DNA of 64,000 nt from assembly GCA_030429005.1 (NCBI GenBank), contig JAUIDP010000001.1, positions 62,001 to 126,000 on the forward strand, read 5' to 3'. Made by a program: the position numbers and the translations under genes. The notes beneath the pieces are model-generated. The model was not told where the DNA came from. It searched no databases and saw only the letters and a program-made list of their open reading frames with translations. Source of the stretch: Gammaproteobacteria bacterium (GTDB lineage: Bacteria > Pseudomonadota > Gammaproteobacteria > Steroidobacterales > Woeseiaceae). This document shows, in pieces, positions 45,802 through 53,852 of the stretch (position 1 is the stretch's first letter; each line of letters opens with the position of its first letter).

Positions 45802-46395
45802 ATGCGCCTGACCGATGACCGCTACGCCGCCGAACGCAGCCAGTTCGAACTGGCTCTGAGAATGATTGGCCACGAAGCGCGCACCCGCACCATCCGGGAA
45901 TGCACGGCGCTGTCTGACGACCGTATTCGCAAGCTGTATTCAACCTATTTTCTCGGCCCCGGTGGCAGCAGGGTCCGGCGCCGCCGTGGCAAATCCCCGC
46001 GCCAGGTTGGCCGCTTCGTCAAGAATCCGGAGAACCAGCTGCAGGCGACAATGCTGGTGACGCTGTTTTGCAGCGGCTTGCTGGTGCGCATCGGCGACGA
46101 CAGCAAGGTGCATCCCTGTTGGCCGCGGCCGAATGTCGAGTTTGGCCATCGCCTTTGCCGGGCTTTTGAAACCTACCTCGTTCTGCACGACGAACCGACG
46201 TTGAGTTTCGAGTGGACCTGGAACCTGCTGTTCAGTATTTCCTACAACGATGAGTTGTACCTGGCGCAGTGCAGGAGTTGCAGCGCCCGCTACGTGCAGG
46301 ACGCCTACGCCCTGGACCACAAGACCTGCCCCACCTGCGAGATCGTCGCGCAGCGCCGCCGCCGGCCCGGCGCGCGTTTGTTCGCTGGCACCTGA
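45802..46395 (+). CDS. FlhC-like transcriptional activator
   Basis: A 197-residue protein (E. coli FlhC, 192). ELALRMIGHEARTRTIRE, LSDDRIRKLYSTYF and NPENQLQATMLVTLF follow FlhC order, and CRSCSARYVQDAYALDHKTCPTC gives C-x2-C-x15-C-x2-C, matching the FlhC zinc site. Basic residues follow, as in FlhC. AAAGG lies 6 bases before the ATG at 45802. No flagellar gene is present in the window, so targets may be flagellar or not. Confidence 0.72.
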   Translation: MRLTDDRYAAERSQFELALRMIGHEARTRTIRECTALSDDRIRKLYSTYFLGPGGSRVRRRRGKSPRQVGRFVKNPENQLQATMLVTLFCSGLLVRIGDDSKVHPCWPRPNVEFGHRLCRAFETYLVLHDEPTLSFEWTWNLLFSISYNDELYLAQCRSCSARYVQDAYALDHKTCPTCEIVAQRRRRPGARLFAGT

Positions 46396-46436
46396 CCACC
46401 GAGGAAGCGTAGACTTCCCGAGGCTCGGGAGTTGAG

Positions 46437-47327
46437 ATGGAAAATCACAATGTATTCGCCGGCGCCTTTGTCGATCGGATCGGCGAGCGCCGCAAGGATC
46501 CGGATTGGCTTGCGGAGGCGGTCCGGAGCGACACCAGCTGTTTTGTGCCCGTCTGGGGCGACCAGTGTCTTGTCGGCGGCGACCCGCTGCAGGCAGTACT
46601 GTTGTCTCGCCGGCAGGTCGATGCCGTTGTCAACGACGACGACCTGATTTTCCTCGGCCTGTTTCGCGATCGCCCGGCGTTCGCATTGCCGATGAGTGCG
46701 TCGACAAAAATGCCGTTCCCCGAACTCGGGGAGTTCCACGACCTGCGCTACCTGGGTACCGTCCTGCCAGCGGACGAGGCCAACCTGGTCGCGCACGCGC
46801 GCGCACTCGTTCTCTGGCACGCATCGCAGGTATTTTGCGGTGTCTGCGGATCGTCGGCACGGCCCGAGGCTGCCGGCAATTCACGCGTCTGCCTGAACGA
46901 TGACTGTCGCCGCGAAATTTTTCCGCGTGTCGATCCCGCGATCATCGTACTGGTCGCGGACGGCGAACGCTGCCTGCTCGGTCGGCAGGCCAGCTGGCCG
47001 GAAGGCCGCTATTCGTCGATTGCCGGGTTTGTCGAGCCGGGCGAGAGCCTGGAAGACGCGGTCCGCCGTGAAGTATTCGAGGAAACCAATATCCACATCG
47101 GCGACGTGCGCTATCACAGTTCTCAACCGTGGCCGTTTCCTTCGTCGTTGATGCTCGGTTTTTTTGCCAACGCGGAATCCCGGGATATCCAACTGAACGA
47201 CGGCGAACTGGAAGACGCCAAGTGGTTCACGCGCAAGGAGCTGCGGTCCGGGTTTCCCAAGCTGCCATTTCGAATCTCAATTGCACGGCGGCTCGTCGAC
47301 GACTGGCTCGCATCAGGGACCGACTGA
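46437..47327 (+). CDS. nudC: NAD(H) pyrophosphatase / NAD-decapping Nudix enzyme
   Basis: A 296-residue NudC. Zinc ribbon CGVCGSSARPEAAGNSRVC...C, the Nudix box GFVEPGESLEDAVRREVFEE with its GX5EX7REUXEE pattern, and the NADH-specific SQPWPFPSSLM are all intact. It cleaves NADH to NMNH and AMP and can remove NAD caps from RNA. GGGAG precedes the ATG; the next gene starts two bases after the stop. Confidence 0.95.
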   Translation: MENHNVFAGAFVDRIGERRKDPDWLAEAVRSDTSCFVPVWGDQCLVGGDPLQAVLLSRRQVDAVVNDDDLIFLGLFRDRPAFALPMSASTKMPFPELGEFHDLRYLGTVLPADEANLVAHARALVLWHASQVFCGVCGSSARPEAAGNSRVCLNDDCRREIFPRVDPAIIVLVADGERCLLGRQASWPEGRYSSIAGFVEPGESLEDAVRREVFEETNIHIGDVRYHSSQPWPFPSSLMLGFFANAESRDIQLNDGELEDAKWFTRKELRSGFPKLPFRISIARRLVDDWLASGTD

Positions 47328-47328
47328 G

Positions 47329-48096
47329 ATGTGCCTGATCCTGGTCGCATTCAAGGTTGATAGCAGCCTGCCGCTGGTCGTAGCCGCGAACCGGGACGAA
47401 TTCCATGCCCGGCCAGCGCAAAAAGCGGACTGGTGGCCGGACGATCCCGACCTGCTTGGCGGCCGCGACCTGCAGGCGGGCGGCACCTGGCTGGCCGTGC
47501 ATCGCCGTGGAAGGTTTGCGGCCGTCACCAATTATCGTGATGCGGACTCCCCTTCGCGCGGCAAGCAGTCGCGCGGACGCCTCGTGACCGGTTTCCTGCA
47601 AGGTCACATGGCGCCCACCGAATATGTCGACTCGCTCGACGGCGATCGCTACGCCGGGTTCAACCTGCTTGTCTATGACGGCAACTCGCTCGCTTATTTC
47701 TCCAATCGCAGCAGCGAGCACGGCGAACTCACACCGGGCATTTATGGCCTCGGCAACGCGACGCTGGACACGCCATGGGAAAAAGTCGAGCGTGGCAAAG
47801 CCGGGTTAGGCGCGTTGCTGGCCGACGGCAAGGTCAATGAAACGACTTTGTTGCGGTTGCTTGCGGACCGAAAAAAAGGGCCCGTCGACGAGGTGCGGGC
47901 GGACCGCCTGCCATTCGCCACGGCGCATGCAATTACGGCACCGTTTATCGTGTTGCCCGAGTACGGTACGCGCTGCTCATCCGTCGTGCTGCAGGATGAC
48001 GCCGACAAGTGGTCGATGCTCGAACGCCGCTTTGCTGCCAGCGGCGAGCGCAGCGGCGAGTCGCGCTACTCATTCCGGGCTGTAGACAGACAATAA
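47329..48096 (+). CDS. NRDE (TANGO2-like) family protein
   Basis: A 255-residue protein starting MCLILVAFKV with Cys2 and containing AANRDEFHARPA, the motif that names the family, plus GGRDLQAGGTWLAV and YGLGNATLDTPWEKV. TANGO2 homologues have been linked to haem trafficking and lipid metabolism, but biochemical function is not settled. One base separates it from nudC. It overlaps the esterase end by 27 bases, convergently. Confidence 0.88.
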   Translation: MCLILVAFKVDSSLPLVVAANRDEFHARPAQKADWWPDDPDLLGGRDLQAGGTWLAVHRRGRFAAVTNYRDADSPSRGKQSRGRLVTGFLQGHMAPTEYVDSLDGDRYAGFNLLVYDGNSLAYFSNRSSEHGELTPGIYGLGNATLDTPWEKVERGKAGLGALLADGKVNETTLLRLLADRKKGPVDEVRADRLPFATAHAITAPFIVLPEYGTRCSSVVLQDDADKWSMLERRFAASGERSGESRYSFRAVDRQ

Positions 48097-48750
48097 CCAG
48101 GCGCGAATATCGCGAATCTCCTCCGCGCAGACCGAATGCGCCATCGGATAGTCGTGCCACTCGACGTTATAGCCGCCGGCCAGCAGAAAGTCGGCCGAGT
48201 CCCTGCCCAGCGCCATTGGCAACACCGGGTCCAGGGTGCCGTGTGCCATGAAAATGGGCAGGTCACTGGCGACGGCCTCATCGGCGAATGCCTCGTGCAA
48301 CGGCAGGTAGGTTGACAGCGCGAGAATACCCGCCAGTTGTTGCTGTGCCCGCAACCCGGCGTGCAGGGCAATGGCGCCACCTTGCGAAAAACCGGCGACA
48401 ACGATTTTCCCGGGCGGGATGCCACGCTCCTGTTCGCGCACAATCCATTGCTCGAGCAGCGCTGCGCTGGCACGGATGCCTGCTTCATCCGCCGGCCCGT
48501 TACGATCGAGGGAAAAGATGTCATACCAGGCCCGCATGGCCATGCCACCATTCAGCGTGACCGGTCGCACCGGTGCGTGCGGGAAAACGAATCGCAGCCG
48601 CAGCGACGGCGGCAATTGCAACTCCGGCACAATCGGTTCGAAATCATGGCCGTCGGCACCGAGTCCGTGCAACCAGATGATGCTCCCCTGTGGCGCGCCG
48701 GCGCCGCTTTCGATCTCTACAAACCCGGACTCTGACATGTACTGACCCAT
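48070..48750 (-). CDS. Carboxylesterase/phospholipase family alpha/beta hydrolase
   Basis: A 226-residue hydrolase of the acyl-protein thioesterase/carboxylesterase 2 family. Oxyanion motif IIWLHGLGADGHDF, nucleophile GFSQGGAIALH, acid Asp in HGTLDPVLPMALG and the His in YPMAHSVCAEE form the catalytic set. The start is ambiguous between ATGs at 48750 and 48738; neither has a clear ribosome site, and longer frames overlap argR. Confidence 0.9.
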   Translation of the reverse strand: MGQYMSESGFVEIESGAGAPQGSIIWLHGLGADGHDFEPIVPELQLPPSLRLRFVFPHAPVRPVTLNGGMAMRAWYDIFSLDRNGPADEAGIRASAALLEQWIVREQERGIPPGKIVVAGFSQGGAIALHAGLRAQQQLAGILALSTYLPLHEAFADEAVASDLPIFMAHGTLDPVLPMALGRDSADFLLAGGYNVEWHDYPMAHSVCAEEIRDIRAWLLSVYSPE

Positions 48751-48820
48751 TGTTGATGCAGCGGCGCAGTGTAGCGCAAAAAAACCTTGACCTACTATGT
48801 GCATTTTGATAGTTATATGC

Positions 48821-48832
48821 GCATATTTATGC
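48821..48832. promoter_or_regulatory. Possible ARG-box-like palindrome before argR
   Basis: GCATATTTATGC, a perfect 5-bp-arm palindrome with an AT core, 15 bases before the argR ATG. TTGACC (48787-48792) and GATAGT form a possible promoter just upstream, so a bound repressor would block it. The half-site is GCATA rather than the enteric TGAAT, so the link to ArgR is an inference. Confidence 0.4.
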
Positions 48833-48847
48833 AGTTTTTCATCGCCG

Positions 48848-49294
48848 ATGCCGAACCCCGTCCAGGACCAGACCCAACGCCGCGCGCTGCTGCGCGAGCT
48901 GCTGTTGCACGGCCCCGCCCGCACGCAGAAAATGCTGGTGGATGCGCTGGCCGCGCAGGGCATGCAAGCGACGCAGTCCAGCGTCAGCCGCGACCTGCGA
49001 GAACTCGGCGCTATCAAGACCAGTGACGGTTATGAGCTGCCGCAGGCGGGCGGGCACGCCGACGAGATACTTTCGGTAGCCGAGTTCCTGCGCGACGTGA
49101 CGCCGGCGGGTGCCAACCTGACGGTAATCAAGACTGCCATCGGCGCCGCCCAGCGCGTGGCACTGGCGCTCGATCGCAGCGCCTGGCCGGAAGTCGTTGG
49201 CAACATCGGTGGCGACGATACGGTATTCGTCGCAACGGACTCTGCCGCAGCACAGAAAATATTCATCTCGAAAATCAACCGCGCCCGCGCCTGA
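48848..49294 (+). CDS. argR: Arginine repressor
   Basis: A 148-residue ArgR. Winged helix (about 5-75) with the recognition helix TQSSVSRDLRELGAIK; C-terminal hexamerisation and arginine-binding domain with TVIKTAIGAAQRVALALD and IGGDDTVFVATDS. The ATG at 48848 gives the normal length; upstream frame residues are not conserved. It heads the arginine gene block and very likely controls it. Confidence 0.92.
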   Translation: MPNPVQDQTQRRALLRELLLHGPARTQKMLVDALAAQGMQATQSSVSRDLRELGAIKTSDGYELPQAGGHADEILSVAEFLRDVTPAGANLTVIKTAIGAAQRVALALDRSAWPEVVGNIGGDDTVFVATDSAAAQKIFISKINRARA

Positions 49295-49325
49295 GCGCCG
49301 GCAGCCTATTCCCGAGCCATTGACC

Positions 49326-50534
49326 ATGTCCGATAATCAATCCCCAATCATTCTTGCTTTCTCCGGCGGTCTCGATACGTCGTTCTGCGTGCCCTGGCTG
49401 AAGGAAACCTATGGTCGCGACGTGATCACGGCGACCATCGACACCGGTGGCATCGACGCGGCTGCGGCGGCCGCGCTGCACGATCGCGCGATTGCTCTCG
49501 GTGCAATAGAACACATCATCGTCGACTGCCGGCAGCTTTTCTTCGATTCTGTGATCCGGCACCTGATTGCCGGCAACGTCCTGCGCGGCCAGGCCTACCC
49601 GCTGTGTGTCGGCGCCGAACGCGGTGTACAGGCAGCCCAGCTTGCGCAGCTGGCAATGGATCGCGGCGCAACCACGGTCGCGCATGGCTGCACGGCTGCA
49701 GGCAATGACCAGGTCCGGTTCGAGGTAGCCCTGCGGACGCTGAACCCCGGGCTCGAGGTGCTGGCGCCGGTGCGCGACAACAGCTGGGTTCGTGAGGACC
49801 AGCTGCGTTATCTCGAGGATCGCGGCATGCCGTTGCCCCTGCAGGGATCTGCGTATTCGATCAACCGCGGCCTGTGGGGTATCACCATCGGCGGCCAGGA
49901 GACTCTGACTTCAGGGGACACGATTCCGGAGTCCGCCTGGGTACTGTCTGCCAATGCATTTTCCGATCCACAGCCGGCATCCCGGCACCGGCTGGAATTC
50001 GCCGCGGGAGTACCTGTTGCGCTTGACGGGGAATCCCTGTCACCGGTCGCGTTGATCGAGAAGCTCGAGCAACTTGCAGGCGCGTACGGCATTGGCCGCG
50101 GCATTCACCTCGGCGATACCGTGCTCGGCACCAAGGGTCGGGTCGCGTTCGAAGCGCCTGCGGCCATCACACTGATTACAGCACATCGCGAGCTGGAAAA
50201 ACTGGTCCTGAGTGCGGCGCAGGCACGGGTCAAGGATGCGCTGGCCGCGAGTTACGGTGACTTCGTTCACGAGGGCAAGCAGCTCGATCGTGTCTGTGCC
50301 GACATCGAAGCCTTCCTGCAGTCGACCCAGCGGCGCGTCACCGGGTCGGTGAAGTTTGCATTGCGTCCGGGCAACCTGTTCATCGAAGGCGTCGACTCTC
50401 CATATTCACTGCTCGCCGCAACCCGGGGCGTATACGGCGAAGCCGCCGGTGAGTGGTCTGCTGCAGACGCGCTCGGCTACTCACGCATCCTGGCGCTGAC
50501 CGGGTCGCTGCAGACACGGGCAGGCCAGGCATGA
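49326..50534 (+). CDS. argG: Argininosuccinate synthase
   Basis: A 402-residue ATP-pyrophosphatase joining citrulline and aspartate. AFSGGLDTSFCVPWLKE (11-27), VTATIDTGG-like segment, LCVGAERGVQAAQLAQLA, HGCTAAGNDQVRFE and VRDNSWVRED are visible. The subtype resembles the Bacteroidetes ArgG (NVL..YPL.V.AER, GNDQVRF) more than E. coli ArgG by eye. ATGA overlap with the following P-loop gene. Confidence 0.93.
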   Translation: MSDNQSPIILAFSGGLDTSFCVPWLKETYGRDVITATIDTGGIDAAAAAALHDRAIALGAIEHIIVDCRQLFFDSVIRHLIAGNVLRGQAYPLCVGAERGVQAAQLAQLAMDRGATTVAHGCTAAGNDQVRFEVALRTLNPGLEVLAPVRDNSWVREDQLRYLEDRGMPLPLQGSAYSINRGLWGITIGGQETLTSGDTIPESAWVLSANAFSDPQPASRHRLEFAAGVPVALDGESLSPVALIEKLEQLAGAYGIGRGIHLGDTVLGTKGRVAFEAPAAITLITAHRELEKLVLSAAQARVKDALAASYGDFVHEGKQLDRVCADIEAFLQSTQRRVTGSVKFALRPGNLFIEGVDSPYSLLAATRGVYGEAAGEWSAADALGYSRILALTGSLQTRAGQA

Positions 50535-51589
50535 AAAGCGTCATCGTTGACAAGATTGCTTCCGTGGCACAACACAGCAAACTCGGCCACGAACTGCGCC
50601 TGTCCGCCGATATTCCCTGCGAGGAAGGTGTGCTGGTTGCGGTGCGGGTACTCAATAACAAGGCCCGTTACAACAAGCTGGAGCTGACATCCGGCCGTAT
50701 GGCAACCGTCAACCAGGGTGACATCGTCGTCGGTGCCCTGGGCCACCGCAAGGCCCTGCGCGGCTATTCCGGCTACCTGCCGAAAACGCTCGCCCCGGGT
50801 GACACGATCCAGTTGCTGAACATCGGCGGTGTACTCGGAATCTGCGACTCCGCGAACCCGGATGTGGGCCCGCCGTTCGACTGCGAAGTCCTGGGCACGG
50901 TTCTGAGCTTTCCGTTTCTCGGCGAACGCATCGGCGTGCCGGCACGCGCCGGTGCCAGCGAGCTGGATCTCAACTGCAAGCTGAACACGGGCGGCGTGCC
51001 GGTGGTTGCGCTGGCCGGCACCTGCATGGATTCCGGCAAAACCGCTGCTTCCTGCGCCATCGTCGGCCGCCTGCGACATCTCGGTTTGCGGGTGGCTGCC
51101 TGCAAGGCAACCGGCGTATCACTGCGCCGCGACATTCTCGCCATGGAAGACGCCGGCGCCAGCGAAACGATGATTTTTTCCGATCTCGGCGTGGTAACCA
51201 CGACGGCGGCCAACGGTCCGGCGCTTACACGCGCACTGCTGACAACGCTGGCATTACGGCAACCCGATGTCATCGTACTCGAGCTCGGTGATGGCCTGCT
51301 CGGGGCCTACGGCGTGGAGGCCATTCTCAGCGACAGCACTATCCGCGACGCCCTGACGGCGGTCGTGCTGTGTGCCAACGACCCGGTATCGGCCTGGGGC
51401 GGCGCCCGCATCCTGCGCGAGCAATTCGGTATCGAGCCGGCCGTCGTTACCGGCCCGGCAACTGACAACACCGTTGGCGTCAACCAGATCGTCGAGAGAA
51501 TGTCGCTGCAGGCGATCAACGCGTTGTCCAACGGCGTCGCGCTCGGCGACTTCATTGCCGCCATACTGAAAGACAGGAAAGCCGCATGA
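50531..51589 (+). CDS. Uncharacterised P-loop (DUF1611-like) protein inside the arginine operon
   Basis: A 352-residue protein, translationally coupled on both sides (ATGA overlaps with argG and argC), so it is produced with the pathway. The N-terminal 155 residues are beta-rich (NNKARYNKLELTSGRM, GDIVVGALGHRKALRGYSG) with no match I know. The C-terminal part has a P-loop LAGTCMDSGKTAAS (161-174), KATGVSLRRDILAME, IVLELGDGLLGAYGVEAIL and TAVVLCANDP, resembling in order the DUF1611 C-terminal domain (GTD..VGKT...GQTG...IEGQGSL...VLCH). A DUF1611 protein, DgcN, has been reported to N-acetylate D-glutamate, so glutamate acylation is a testable idea. No assigned function. Confidence 0.75.
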   Translation: MKSVIVDKIASVAQHSKLGHELRLSADIPCEEGVLVAVRVLNNKARYNKLELTSGRMATVNQGDIVVGALGHRKALRGYSGYLPKTLAPGDTIQLLNIGGVLGICDSANPDVGPPFDCEVLGTVLSFPFLGERIGVPARAGASELDLNCKLNTGGVPVVALAGTCMDSGKTAASCAIVGRLRHLGLRVAACKATGVSLRRDILAMEDAGASETMIFSDLGVVTTTAANGPALTRALLTTLALRQPDVIVLELGDGLLGAYGVEAILSDSTIRDALTAVVLCANDPVSAWGGARILREQFGIEPAVVTGPATDNTVGVNQIVERMSLQAINALSNGVALGDFIAAILKDRKAA

Positions 51590-52647
51590 GCCAGTCGATC
51601 AATGCCGTCGTCCTCGGCGCCACCGGCTATGTCGGGGGTGAGCTGCTGCGGCTGCTGGCCGGGCACCCGCAGATTGAACTTGCAGCGGCAGTGTCGGCCA
51701 GCAGCAAGGGTGAACCGATAGGCAGCAAGTTTCCTCACCTCGCGGACGCATACAGCGGTGTCGATTTCTGTGGCTACGAGGACTGGCCCGCAACGCTGGG
51801 CAGCAGCCGGAAACTGGCGCTGTTCTCGGCGGCACCACATGGTGCATCGGCAGAAATCATCGCGACCGCACTCGCGCAGGCGGAAGCAGAGCGGCTCGAG
51901 GTGCACGTCGTCGACTCGTCTGCGGATTTTCGCTATGCCGGGCAGGCAGCGTTCGAGGCGATCTACAGCATTGCTCACGGTGCGCCCGAACTACTGCCGG
52001 ACTTCAGCTGCACGTTGCCGGAATTTCAGCCTGCAATCGCAACGGCACACGTTGGCCACCCGGGCTGCTTTGCCACTGCGATTGCGCTTGCGGCGGTCCC
52101 GCTGATGCAGTCCGGCATGGCCAGGCCCGAACTGTTCGTTGCCGCGACAACCGGCAGTACCGGTTCCGGGCGCAGCCCGCAACCCGGAACACACCACCCG
52201 GAGCGGCACAGCAACCAGTATGCCTACAAACCGCTGACGCACCGGCACGCACCTGAAATCGCGGCGATGTGCAAGGCTGCCAGCGGCGCCGATTGCCAGG
52301 TGAACTTCGTCCCGCACTCCGGTGCATTTGCCCGCGGCATCTACGCGACGTTGCAGGCGAAGACCAGTGGCCAGGCCAGCCTGCAGGCGCTGCGCCAGTA
52401 CTATGACGATTTCTACGCCGATGCCCCATTCGTGAAAATTGTGGACGGCACGCCGAAACTGAAGAACGTCGTGGCCAGCAACTACTGTCATATCGGGATT
52501 GCCTGCGAAGACAACACTGTCGTCGTGACAAGCGCACTCGACAATCTCGTCAAGGGTGCAGCTGGCGGCGCCGTGCAATGGATGAACCGGCTCTGGCAAC
52601 TGCCGGAAACCAGCGGGCTGCTGGCTGCGTCGCCGGGGTGGACCTGA
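51586..52647 (+). CDS. argC: N-acyl-gamma-glutamyl-phosphate reductase
   Basis: A 353-residue NADPH-dependent reductase. GATGYVGGELLRLLAGHP (11-28) binds nucleotide, the catalytic Cys is in VGHPGCFATAIAL, and the His region is VNFVPHSGAFARGI. STGSGRSPQPGTHHPER is close to the family's GxxGAGR loop. It overlaps the upstream gene by ATGA and the next by one base (TGATG). Whether the acyl group is acetyl or succinyl is not readable here. Confidence 0.92.
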   Translation: MSQSINAVVLGATGYVGGELLRLLAGHPQIELAAAVSASSKGEPIGSKFPHLADAYSGVDFCGYEDWPATLGSSRKLALFSAAPHGASAEIIATALAQAEAERLEVHVVDSSADFRYAGQAAFEAIYSIAHGAPELLPDFSCTLPEFQPAIATAHVGHPGCFATAIALAAVPLMQSGMARPELFVAATTGSTGSGRSPQPGTHHPERHSNQYAYKPLTHRHAPEIAAMCKAASGADCQVNFVPHSGAFARGIYATLQAKTSGQASLQALRQYYDDFYADAPFVKIVDGTPKLKNVVASNYCHIGIACEDNTVVVTSALDNLVKGAAGGAVQWMNRLWQLPETSGLLAASPGWT

Positions 52648-53834
52648 TGCCGGCGACGACAGACCCGAGGGCGCGCGAGGCCGCAACCACGCTGCCTGTC
52701 TACGGGCAGTTGCCGTTCGTGCCCGACAGCGGTCACGGCTGCGACATCGTTACGGCCGATGGCAGGCGCATTCTCGACCTGTACGGCGGTCATGCGGTTG
52801 CCGCACTCGGCTACGGCCACCCGCGGCTGGTCAAGGCTGTCAGCGAACAGGCAGAAGCGCTGATGTTTCAGAGCAATGCCGTCGCACTCGACGTACGCGC
52901 CCGGGCAGCGGAGAAGCTGGTTGCTGTCGCGCCGCAGGACATCAGCAGGGTCTTTTTCGTCAACTCCGGCGCGGAAGCAAACGAGAACGCACTGCGCGCA
53001 GCTTGTGTTGCCACCGGCCGGACGAAAGTCGTTGCCATCGAGCACGGTTTCCACGGCCGGACGGCTGCGGCTGCCGCCGTGACCTGGAACTCGGCCAGGT
53101 GGTACGGATTTGCACGCACACCGTTCGACGTGGAATTCATTACGCGGGACGACTGCAGCGATGCCATGGCCAGGATTGATGCCGACGTTGCCGCCGTCAT
53201 ACTGGAGCCTGTGCAGGGTGTCGCCGGTGCCTATGACCTGGCGAAAGAGTTCGTACAGACCATACGGCAAAGGACCGCGCAGGTTGGCGCGTTGCTGATT
53301 GCCGACGAGGTACAAAGTGGCATTGGACGCTGCGGGCAGTATTTCGCGATCGACGACATCGGAGTCACGCCGGACATCATCACGTCGGCCAAGGCGCTCG
53401 GCGGCGGCGTACCCTGCGGCGCCATGTTGTGCTCTGAAGCGGTCGCAAAGCACTTCGGTCCCGGGTCACTGGGTACGACCTTCGGTGGCGGCCCGCTGGC
53501 CGCGAGTGCCATCGTTGCCGTGCTGGATGCGATCGAGAGTGAGGGTCTGCTGGCCAACGTGCGCGCACGCGAACAACAACTTCGCGACGAATGTATTGTC
53601 GGCCCGGTGCAACGTGTACAGGGTAAAGGCCTGCTACTCGGCCTGGTATGCAACCAGCCCGCGACCGGCGTCAGGGACGCCCTGTTGCAACAGGACATCC
53701 TGACCGGGACCAGCGCGGACCCGTCGGTGTTGCGCATCCTGGCACCGCTCACGCTTGAGGGACACCATGTAACCCGCCTGGCCCGGGCACTGGAAAACAT
53801 CGGCGCAGCAACAGCTGACAGCGCCGCTAACTAG
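52647..53834 (+). CDS. argD: Acylornithine aminotransferase
   Basis: A 395-residue class III PLP aminotransferase. LPFVPDSGHGCDIVTADGRR, FFVNSGAEANENALR, IEHGFHGRT, LIADEVQSGIGRCG and the PLP lysine in ITSAKALGGGVPCGAM are present. It makes N-acylornithine from the semialdehyde. ATG at 52647 within TGATG. Some members also act on lysine precursors; the operon context favours arginine. Confidence 0.92.
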   Translation: MPATTDPRAREAATTLPVYGQLPFVPDSGHGCDIVTADGRRILDLYGGHAVAALGYGHPRLVKAVSEQAEALMFQSNAVALDVRARAAEKLVAVAPQDISRVFFVNSGAEANENALRAACVATGRTKVVAIEHGFHGRTAAAAAVTWNSARWYGFARTPFDVEFITRDDCSDAMARIDADVAAVILEPVQGVAGAYDLAKEFVQTIRQRTAQVGALLIADEVQSGIGRCGQYFAIDDIGVTPDIITSAKALGGGVPCGAMLCSEAVAKHFGPGSLGTTFGGGPLAASAIVAVLDAIESEGLLANVRAREQQLRDECIVGPVQRVQGKGLLLGLVCNQPATGVRDALLQQDILTGTSADPSVLRILAPLTLEGHHVTRLARALENIGAATADSAAN

Positions 53835-53852
53835 AGAGAAAGAGAGAGATCA

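Noticed and set aside
48751..48795. GCGC-bounded hairpin next to an A7 run before argR as a terminator.
   Set aside because: In neither direction does a T run follow the hairpin; the tract is on the wrong side.
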